A DNA stretch of 5,784 nucleotides from Acidobacteriota bacterium (GTDB lineage Bacteria; Acidobacteriota; Terriglobia; Terriglobales; Acidobacteriaceae): the NCBI GenBank assembly GCA_003225615.1, contig QIAS01000292.1:1-5784 (forward strand), read 5' to 3'. A model generated the notes under the pieces. That model was not told the DNA's origin, made no database searches, and worked only from the letters and a program-made list of their open reading frames with translations. Shown in pieces: positions 1 to 5,185 of the stretch (its first letter is position 1; every line of letters begins with the position of its first letter). The position numbers were made by a program, and so were the translations under genes.

Positions 1-2
1 TC

Positions 3-77
3 AATGATCCCTTCATTGATGGTGATGAGCGGGGGGGATCACGCTGGGTTTTCGTTCCTGATGCTACAGTCGCCTGA
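3..77 (+). CDS. C-terminal end of an unidentified upstream protein (partial)
   Basis: Twenty-four codons are open from the left edge to a TGA at 75-77 and read NDPFIDGDERGG followed by SRWVFVPDATVA. The mixed, ordinary amino-acid content makes this a likelier real C-terminus than the competing frame, which is open from base 1 to a TGA at 124-126 and is methionine-rich. The family cannot be recognised from so short a tail. It lies 45 bases upstream of the nucleotidyltransferase on the same strand, so it is probably an earlier member of the same transcription unit. A run of seven G at 31-37 lies inside it; an indel there would move the reading into the competing frame, so the exact end is uncertain. 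Confidence 0.45.
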   Translation, partial: NDPFIDGDERGGSRWVFVPDATVA

Positions 78-122
78 CCCTCACAATCTCGGAAAGTTTC
101 CCTTGAACAATAAAGCAAAACG

Positions 123-821
123 ATGAAAGCCTTTCTGCTGGCTGCCGGCCACGGAACCCGTCTCCGTCCCTTGACCGATAATCTTCCGAAATGCCTGGTA
201 CCAATTCGAGGTATTCCCATACTCGATATTTGGCTGCAGCTATGCCGCCGGGCCGCCATCACCGATTTATTCGTGAATCTCAACGCTCATGCGGCCAGCG
301 TTCGTACCGCGCTCCGCCACCACAAGAATGGCTTGAAGATACGGCTTTCAGAAGAACAAATTCTCTTAGGCTCTGCGGGAACGTTGCGCGCGAATCGGGA
401 TTGGGTAACGTCCGATTCCGAGTTCTGGGTTCTGTATTCCGACGTTCTCACCACATTCGAACTGTCAAAGATGATGGCCTTCCACCGAAGCAGGAGGCCA
501 GCCGCAACCATTGGCCTGTATCAAGTAAAGGATCCTTCGCGTTGTGGCGTGGTTTTATTCGACAGTCAGAGAGTGGTGCGCGAATTTGAAGAGAAGCCCG
601 TTCATCCCAAAAGCAATTGGGTCTTTTCCGGCCTTTTGATTGCCACGCCTGAGTTGCTTGACGCTATTCCTCCGCAATCGCCTGTTGATTTGGGATTCCA
701 CGTCTTGCCCAAGCTTGCCGGCCGTATGTTGGCCTACCCCATTTCCGATTACCTTCTTGACATCGGTACCATGGAGAATTACCACACTGCCCAAACCACT
801 TGGCCGGGGATTCCCGGCTAA
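123..821 (+). CDS. Sugar-phosphate nucleotidylyltransferase (NTP_transferase family, HddC/RmlA/MurU-like)
   Basis: This 232-aa cytoplasmic enzyme should transfer an NMP from an NTP to a sugar 1-phosphate, giving an NDP-sugar for glycan synthesis. The nucleotide-binding signature is at residues 6-27: LAAG, then GTRLRPLT, then PK at 22-23 (K23). GSAGTLR at 83-89 matches the usual G-T-A-G-A-[LI] base-binding loop. The metal-binding aspartate is D107, in YSD instead of the common NGD. EFEEKP is at 154-159 and the C-terminal DIGT-x-ENY at 213-220 carries the second metal aspartate (D213). The length fits the short single-domain members (HddC, MurU), without the C-terminal left-handed beta-helix of GlmU-like enzymes. 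The ATG at 123 gives the canonical N-terminus just before the signature, although no strong Shine-Dalgarno precedes it. Neither the nucleotide nor the sugar can be read from the sequence. The HAD gene begins 18 bases downstream. Confidence 0.93.
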   Translation: MKAFLLAAGHGTRLRPLTDNLPKCLVPIRGIPILDIWLQLCRRAAITDLFVNLNAHAASVRTALRHHKNGLKIRLSEEQILLGSAGTLRANRDWVTSDSEFWVLYSDVLTTFELSKMMAFHRSRRPAATIGLYQVKDPSRCGVVLFDSQRVVREFEEKPVHPKSNWVFSGLLIATPELLDAIPPQSPVDLGFHVLPKLAGRMLAYPISDYLLDIGTMENYHTAQTTWPGIPG

Positions 822-828
822 TTTTCGC

Positions 829-834
829 GGAGAG
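829..834 (+). promoter_or_regulatory. Ribosome binding site of the HAD gene
   Basis: GGAGAG lies 5 bases before the GTG at 840. It supports that GTG as the start and suggests translation within the same mRNA as the nucleotidyltransferase. Confidence 0.6.
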
Positions 835-839
835 AACTT

Positions 840-1532
840 GTGATTGCTGCTCACGCCGTTGGTCAAGCCAACGTCCACAGCGTCATCTTCGATATGGATG
901 GCGTGATCATTGACAGTCATCCCGCCCACCGTCGAGCCTGGCAGGAGTTCCTGCGAAGCGTCGGCAAGGAGGTCGCCGATCACGAACTGGATTTCATTCT
1001 GGACGGCAGAAAGCGTCCTGAGATCCTTCGCCACTTCCTGGGAGATGTATCCCAGCCTCAACTGGTCGAATACGGCAAGACCAAGGATTATTTCTTTCAA
1101 CGCATGTCGCTTGAGGTAAGGCCGATTGCTGGAGTCATTGATTTCATTGCCGAGCTGAGCCGGCAAGGCGTCCGGCTCGCGATCGCCACCTCTGCCAGCG
1201 AGACTCGCACCCACTCCACCTTACAACGCCTGAATCTGATTGATCATTTCGCCGTCGTAGTCACGGGAAATGACGTGGTTGACAGCAAGCCGGACCCTGC
1301 GATTTACAAATTAGTTTGTCAACGACTTCAGTCCGTGGCGAAGCGCTCCCTTGCCGTAGAAGATGCAGTGTCCGGCATCCGGGCTGCGAAGGGAGCGGGG
1401 CTGAAGTGCGTAGGCGTCGCCGACTCGCGCTGCGGAGAGAAGTTGCGTTCGGCCGGTGCTGATCACGTGATTGAGAATTTTGTGGGCCTGTCGTTAACCG
1501 ACTTACAGAACATCCTGCACGGACACTCCTGA
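840..1532 (+). CDS. HAD-superfamily hydrolase, beta-phosphoglucomutase-like (subfamily IA)
   Basis: This 230-aa soluble phosphotransferase or phosphatase should act on a sugar phosphate. All four HAD motifs are visible: FDMDG with nucleophile D18 and acid/base D20, the motif II threonine in IATSAS (T117), the KPDP lysine K150, and VEDAVSG with acidic residues E174 and D175. The alpha-helical cap (about 26-95) keeps positions that, from memory of Lactococcus lactis beta-phosphoglucomutase, mark that subfamily: H30 for its His20, R59 in GRKR for its Arg49, and K80 for its Lys76. That favours a beta-PGM-type enzyme or a close sugar-phosphate phosphatase over a GmhB-type HAD. The GTG start has a good Shine-Dalgarno and leaves a normal short N-terminus. 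Its position 18 bases after the nucleotidyltransferase suggests it supplies or removes a phosphate in the same sugar-nucleotide route. Whether it acts as mutase or phosphatase is open. Confidence 0.92.
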   Translation: MIAAHAVGQANVHSVIFDMDGVIIDSHPAHRRAWQEFLRSVGKEVADHELDFILDGRKRPEILRHFLGDVSQPQLVEYGKTKDYFFQRMSLEVRPIAGVIDFIAELSRQGVRLAIATSASETRTHSTLQRLNLIDHFAVVVTGNDVVDSKPDPAIYKLVCQRLQSVAKRSLAVEDAVSGIRAAKGAGLKCVGVADSRCGEKLRSAGADHVIENFVGLSLTDLQNILHGHS

Positions 1533-1619
1533 CATTCCCCTGGAATCTCAAAAGTATTTCTTATCGGCCAAACGGGCCTCTCTTCCTCGCTGGTCGGCAG
1601 TGTCCTTTAAACAAAATCG

Positions 1620-1649
1620 TTGACACGCAGCTTCGTTAATTGCTAGCTT
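1620..1649 (+). promoter_or_regulatory. Candidate sigma70-type promoter upstream of the lipoprotein gene
   Basis: A perfect TTGACA at 1620-1625 is followed after 18 bases by TAGCTT at 1644-1649, which keeps the three most conserved -10 bases (first, second and last). The -10 is preceded by an extended TGn element (TGC, 1641-1643). It lies in the gap after the HAD gene, about 75 bases before the proposed lipoprotein start, so it would separate the lipoprotein from the upstream pair. The -10 itself is imperfect and the host's sigma preference is unknown. Confidence 0.45.
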
Positions 1650-1670
1650 CCTTCTTGCTGTCGCCCTTTC

Positions 1671-1688
1671 TTATCAGTTTTATCAGTA
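1671..1688 (+). repeat. Tandem 9-bp direct repeat in the lipoprotein leader
   Basis: TTATCAGTT is followed at once by TTATCAGTA, identical at 8 of 9 positions. It sits between the candidate promoter and the coding start, where it could be a protein-binding site in DNA or RNA. It may also be chance; only two copies are present. Confidence 0.4.
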
Positions 1689-1722
1689 CCAATCTGAGGT
1701 GCTTGGTGGAGCTGCTCACGAC

Positions 1723-2838
1723 ATGCAGAATGAAGCGGAGCTGTTCTGCCCCCATCACCGGGGGCAGTTTATTGGTTGTCGGCACAGCGTAACGTGCTTC
1801 GTGCTGACAATTTTAATATTCAGTCTTGGCTGCGGCGGTTCCCGTGCCCCTACAGCACCCACTCAACAGATACCCGCGGCAACCCTACTTTACCCGGCTA
1901 AGATGGGGGACGAGGTAGACCCGTTTAAGCCTTTCTCCTGGAAGCCAGTGAACAGCGCGACCGGCTACTATCTCAAGGTTGGAACCGCGCCAGGTCTCGA
2001 GGATGTCTTCGGTATCGGGGAGTTGCCGCCGAACATCACCAGTTGGCCGGTGGACAATCTCCTGCCGGGCACCTACTATGCCCGTCTGTTTACTGACAAT
2101 GCTGGCACGTGGGGCTATCAGGACCTTTGGTTCACCACCGCAGCGCAATCGCAGCCCTCAGATCCGCCCTCTTTCTACTCGACGGTTAACCAACTTACGG
2201 CCAGTGTCCGGTGGTCGGATCCCGACGATGGTGTGCCCACGCCCGGAGAGCCCTTGGCGGACGAAGTTGCACTGCGCGGAAAAGCTACTGCTGACTGTAC
2301 CGATTTTGCTTTCACCCTGGTTGAGTTGCTCCAGCAGCAGCACATCTACGCGCGCCCCGTGACCTTGACGCTGAACGGCACCGGCTGGGATGGGCATACC
2401 GTCGTGGAGTACTACGATCCCTTCTGGAAGAAGTGGTCGGTTGCGGACCCCACTTTTGGGGTAGTTTACTTCGATAACGTAATTCAAAGAGGACAGTCCG
2501 CCCAGGAGTTAAGTGCTGCCGTCTTTTCCGAGTCCTGGAGCCTCATCCAGCCGCAATTCGTGACTCCGAATGGCGACTCTTACATGCGAAACTACTACCT
2601 GGACCCGATTACCATGTATTTAAATGTCGTACCTCAGGGCGGTACGCCAGCCAAAAGTGTAGTGCACGATCCCATACAGTTTCTTCTTCCCTTTCTCTAC
2701 TCTTCCGCCAATCCCCACGGCTTTTATTTGTTTGAATTTGGCAATTCGTCTGAGAGCTTGGCCCGTATACCCCGCAGTCCGGTCTTATCACTCTTACGCC
2801 TCAGCAATCCACTCTCTGGTCGAAAACCCACACTTTGA
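1723..2838 (+). CDS. Putative lipoprotein with fibronectin-III-like and transglutaminase-like domains; 3' end probably frameshifted
   Basis: The 371-aa reading has a hydrophobic segment at about 23-35 ending in SLGCGGS, a plausible lipobox with lipidated Cys37; the -3 serine is atypical. A threonine/proline linker leads to an FN3-like beta-sandwich (about 52-139) with FSWKPV and LLPGTYYARLFT. A transglutaminase-like core follows (about 150-260): ADCTDFA with C192, GHTVVEYY with H225 and VADPTFG with D242, in the order and spacing of the papain-like Cys-His-Asp triad. Such proteins cleave or cross-link amide bonds; the substrate is unknown and the location should be periplasmic or outer-membrane. 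The ATG at 1723 is chosen because GGTGGAG lies 11 bases upstream; an in-frame GTG at 1699 would add eight residues but has no good Shine-Dalgarno. The region before the hydrophobic core is unusually long. The last 27 residues (SLARIPRSPV onward) look out of frame; the likely true tail lies in another frame at 2754-2909, giving about 395 aa. Confidence 0.8.
   Translation: MQNEAELFCPHHRGQFIGCRHSVTCFVLTILIFSLGCGGSRAPTAPTQQIPAATLLYPAKMGDEVDPFKPFSWKPVNSATGYYLKVGTAPGLEDVFGIGELPPNITSWPVDNLLPGTYYARLFTDNAGTWGYQDLWFTTAAQSQPSDPPSFYSTVNQLTASVRWSDPDDGVPTPGEPLADEVALRGKATADCTDFAFTLVELLQQQHIYARPVTLTLNGTGWDGHTVVEYYDPFWKKWSVADPTFGVVYFDNVIQRGQSAQELSAAVFSESWSLIQPQFVTPNGDSYMRNYYLDPITMYLNVVPQGGTPAKSVVHDPIQFLLPFLYSSANPHGFYLFEFGNSSESLARIPRSPVLSLLRLSNPLSGRKPTL
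1746..1767 (+). other. Strong GC-rich hairpin followed by a T-rich stretch, inside the 5' end of the lipoprotein gene
   Basis: CTGCCCCC at 1746-1753 and GGGGGCAG at 1760-1767 form a perfect 8-bp stem around a 6-base loop (ATCACC). TTTATT follows directly. This has the shape of an intrinsic terminator or attenuator, but it lies downstream of the best start codon and would encode residues before the signal peptide. It could moderate transcription or translation of the lipoprotein gene, or be a coincidence of coding sequence. Confidence 0.5.
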
Positions 2839-2909
2839 ATGACGGCTGGGTTATCGGATCGGCTCCCGCCGACGTGCAAGCATTCACCTTCCGTCGTCCC
2901 ATGTTCTGA
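2754..2909 (+). pseudogene. Out-of-frame C-terminal tail of the lipoprotein (frameshift)
   Basis: In the frame one base back from the lipoprotein frame, 51 codons are open from just after a TGA at 2751 to a TGA at 2907-2909. They read ELGPYTPQSGLITLTP, then an STLWSKTHTLNDGWVIG segment, and end in DVQAFTFRRPMF. This looks like an alternating beta-strand C-terminus. Over the same bases the annotated frame gives a serine-, arginine- and leucine-rich stretch that looks like a shadow frame. A single lost base somewhere near 2740-2760 would explain it. There is no start codon or ribosome binding site of its own, so it is not a separate gene. Sequencing error, real mutation and programmed shift cannot be told apart here. 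Confidence 0.6.
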
Positions 2910-3071
2910 GTTGCAGTTAGCACCCAGATCGACAAAGTGCATCGGAAGCTGTCCGGCTGCTCACATTGCCCTTGCTCGTGCTTTCCGGTTGTTGTTGCCG
3001 AATCCCATAAAGCATGCCACTGTATTTTCGGAGCTGTTGAAACGGATCCAGAAAGGTACTTGGGACTCTCG

Positions 3072-5003
3072 ATGTGCGGCATAGTCGGAGCGCTCACTAT
3101 CGGACAGACTTCCTTTCGAGTGGGCGAGAAATATCTTGCGCGCATTCTCGACACGGTCCGCCATCGCGGACCGGATGCCACCGGTACCTGGATCTCTTCC
3201 GATGCCCGAGTGGGTTTGGGGCATCGCCGCCTTTCGATTATTGATCTTTCTGTCGCTGCCTCGCAGCCCATGTGCAACGAGGACCAAACCCTTTGGATCT
3301 CCTTTAACGGCGAGATCTACAACCATGCCGAGATCCGGCGAGAGCTTGAGCGTCTCGGAGGACACCGCTGGAAGACGGATCACTCCGACACGGAGGTTAT
3401 CCTGCATGCTTTCGAACAGTGGGGCATCGATTGCATCCAGCGTTTTCGTGGAATGTTTGCCATTGCGCTGTGGGATGCTCGCCATCGTGAGCTATGGCTC
3501 ATCCGCGATCGCATTGGCATCAAACCGCTCTACTACAGTGTCCACCACGGTCGCATGGTCTTTGCCTCAGAGATCAAGGCGCTGCTGCAGGATTCCGAAC
3601 AGGAACGCGCCATGGATGAAGAGGCGCTTTATCATTTCCTGTCCTTCCTCACTACTCCCGCGCCCATGACCTTGTTCCAGGGAATCCGCAAGCTGCCCGG
3701 CGGATGCTGGCTTCGCGTCCGCTCCGATGGCACTATTCAGCAATCGCGCTACTGGGATGTCTGGGACCACACTCGGCCCCTTTCGGGCGTTTCCGAGGGG
3801 AATATTGCGGAGCAGGTGCTCGACGAGCTGAGGACAGCTGTCCAGTTGCGAAAGGTCAGTGACGTGCCGGTCGGCGTGTTCCTTTCCGGCGGCATCGATT
3901 CCAGCGTCAACACCGCCCTGTTCTCCGAAGGCGAGAGCCGTCCCGTGAAATGTTTCAGCATTGGTTACGACGGCGACTATCGGTCTTATCAGAACGAACT
4001 TCACTACGCGCGGCAGATGGCCAATTTTGCCGGCGCCGAATACCACGAGCGCATCTTGACCCAACAGGACCTTCTCGATTTTCTCCCCAGCATGGTGCAC
4101 TTCCAGGATGAGCCGATTGCCGATCCCGTCTGTGTTCCCGTCTACTACGTCTCCAAACTGGCGCGCGATCACGGGGTAACGGTTTGCCAGGTCGGAGAAG
4201 GCTCAGACGAGCTCTTTTGGGGATATCCTTCCTGGAAAGCCCAACTGGAGCTGCAGCGCTGGGGAAACTTGCCCGTGCCACGAGCCCTGAAAAGCCTGGG
4301 ATTAATGGGCCTTCGAACTATAGGGAACCAGGAACATCGTGAATACGAATGGCTGCGACGCAACGTTCAGCGGATGCCGGTTTTCTGGAGTGGCGCGGAG
4401 GCGTTTACGGAAACTCACAAGAAATCGCTTTTGTCTTCGCGCCTGCAAAGACAATTCGCCGGCTTCAGTTCCTGGGAAGCTTTGGCTCCGATCTATGATC
4501 GATTTCAGAGCAAGGCGTGGGAGAAGTCTCCCTTGCAGTGGATGACCTACACGGACCTGAATCTGCGCCTTCCTGAACTCCTGCTCATGCGCGTCGATAA
4601 AATGAGCATGGCCGTAAGCCTCGAAGCGCGAGTTCCCTTTCTAGATCATAAATTCGTCGAACTCGCCATGAGCATTCCGGAAGCGCTCAAAACTCGTAAT
4701 GGAGTGCTCAAATACATTCTCAAGAAGGCTGTCCGTGGGTTGATTCCCGATGAACTCATTAATCGCAAAAAACAGGGATTTGGAGTTCCCGTGTACGAGT
4801 GGTTTTTCGACCGCCTCGGTCAGTTTGCGCGTACCCAGCTGTCAGATTTCTGCGAAGAAACTGACTTTCTTAGTCGAGCGGAGGTCATGAAGGTTTTAGA
4901 TCGTCGCGATGCCTCCCGTGCCTGGAACTTGCTCAATCTCGCGCTCTGGTGGAAGCAATATATCGGTTGCAAGAATGAAGAAATGGCGCACAGCGCCGAC
5001 TGA
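3072..5003 (+). CDS. asnB: Glutamine-dependent asparagine synthase/amidotransferase (AsnB family)
   Basis: This 643-aa cytoplasmic enzyme releases ammonia from glutamine and uses it, with ATP, to amidate a carboxylate: aspartate in true AsnB, or a sugar or peptide carboxyl in paralogues within glycan clusters. The class II glutaminase domain (about 2-200) starts with the required Cys2 in MCGIVG. It carries RHRGPD at 30-35, GHRRLSIIDL at 50-59, SFNGEIYNH at 77-85 and D106 in HSDTE. The synthetase domain (about 240-620) has the ATP-pyrophosphatase loop SGGIDSS at 272-278, GEGSDELFWGY from 375, RVDKMSMA at 507-514, LEARVPFLDH at 517-526 and RKKQGF at 565-570. Full length and all motifs suggest an active enzyme. 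The start is set at ATG 3072 because the nucleophile must be residue 2; the frame is open further upstream to a GTG at 2937, but that reading is a cysteine-rich artefact. Only a weak GGGA lies 6 bases before the start. The 162 bases between the frameshifted tail and this gene hold no recognisable gene or promoter. The symbol denotes family, not proven aspartate specificity. Confidence 0.95.
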   Translation: MCGIVGALTIGQTSFRVGEKYLARILDTVRHRGPDATGTWISSDARVGLGHRRLSIIDLSVAASQPMCNEDQTLWISFNGEIYNHAEIRRELERLGGHRWKTDHSDTEVILHAFEQWGIDCIQRFRGMFAIALWDARHRELWLIRDRIGIKPLYYSVHHGRMVFASEIKALLQDSEQERAMDEEALYHFLSFLTTPAPMTLFQGIRKLPGGCWLRVRSDGTIQQSRYWDVWDHTRPLSGVSEGNIAEQVLDELRTAVQLRKVSDVPVGVFLSGGIDSSVNTALFSEGESRPVKCFSIGYDGDYRSYQNELHYARQMANFAGAEYHERILTQQDLLDFLPSMVHFQDEPIADPVCVPVYYVSKLARDHGVTVCQVGEGSDELFWGYPSWKAQLELQRWGNLPVPRALKSLGLMGLRTIGNQEHREYEWLRRNVQRMPVFWSGAEAFTETHKKSLLSSRLQRQFAGFSSWEALAPIYDRFQSKAWEKSPLQWMTYTDLNLRLPELLLMRVDKMSMAVSLEARVPFLDHKFVELAMSIPEALKTRNGVLKYILKKAVRGLIPDELINRKKQGFGVPVYEWFFDRLGQFARTQLSDFCEETDFLSRAEVMKVLDRRDASRAWNLLNLALWWKQYIGCKNEEMAHSAD

Positions 5004-5016
5004 GCGGCACCCCGCT
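5003..5016 (+). terminator. Weak hairpin at the AsnB stop codon
   Basis: AGCGG and CCGCT form a 5-bp stem around CACC and are followed by only two more T before GG. It could act as a poor terminator or slow 3' decay. The stem is short and the T-tract minimal, so the call is tentative. Confidence 0.2.
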
Positions 5017-5069
5017 TTGGAATTCGAGTACGCCTTGTTTCGCTACCCCTCCCATCCTACCTGCGAGCC

Positions 5070-5114
5070 GGAGGCGAAAGCAGCCGATCCCATCTCCCAG
5101 TAAAAGGCGCCTCC
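5070..5114 (+). repeat. 7-bp inverted repeat in the gap after AsnB
   Basis: GGAGGCG at 5070-5076 pairs with CGCCTCC at 5108-5114 across a 31-base loop. The right arm overlaps the palindrome GGCGCC at 5106-5111. It is the most notable structure in the 182-base gap between AsnB and the secreted-protein gene, which otherwise holds no gene and no convincing promoter. No T-tract follows, so it is not a standard terminator. Confidence 0.3.
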
Positions 5115-5169
5115 CCCTTACTCCCACCAACGCCCCATGAGAAGACTTTTTTGCGTCATTTAGGCAGCC

Positions 5170-5176
5170 GGAGGTG
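5170..5176 (+). promoter_or_regulatory. Strong ribosome binding site fixing a TTG start
   Basis: GGAGGTG closely matches the 16S rRNA anti-Shine-Dalgarno and stands 9 bases before TTG 5186. It is 21 bases from the first in-frame ATG (5198), so it decides for TTG. Confidence 0.65.
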
Positions 5177-5185
5177 TCTACGTTC

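Noticed and set aside
1566..1578. GGCC-AAACG-GGCC as a terminator after the HAD gene
   Set aside because: The stem is only 4 bp and the following sequence is mixed C/T, not a T-tract.
2937..3071. N-terminal extension of AsnB to GTG 2937
   Set aside because: The extension is cysteine-rich and unlike the family. Class II amidotransferases need the catalytic cysteine right after the initiator methionine, which fits ATG 3072.
2839..3084. A separate 81-codon gene starting right after the lipoprotein stop (TGAATG)
   Set aside because: It continues the shadow frame beyond the apparent frameshift, overlaps the likely true lipoprotein tail and the AsnB start, and shows no motif or ribosome binding site.
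2801..3485. Long minus-strand open frames opposite the lipoprotein and AsnB genes
   Set aside because: They are antisense to strongly supported coding sequence, contain no recognisable motif and have arginine/serine-rich compositions typical of shadow frames.
5035..5063. TTGTTT ... TACCTG as a promoter for the secreted-protein gene
   Set aside because: Both hexamers are poor matches to consensus and the site is over 120 bases from the start; not better than chance.
5137..5163. Short leader peptide MRRLFCVI in the gap after AsnB
   Set aside because: It has no Shine-Dalgarno, no run of regulatory codons and no attenuator hairpin with a T-tract after it; an eight-codon frame like this is expected by chance.
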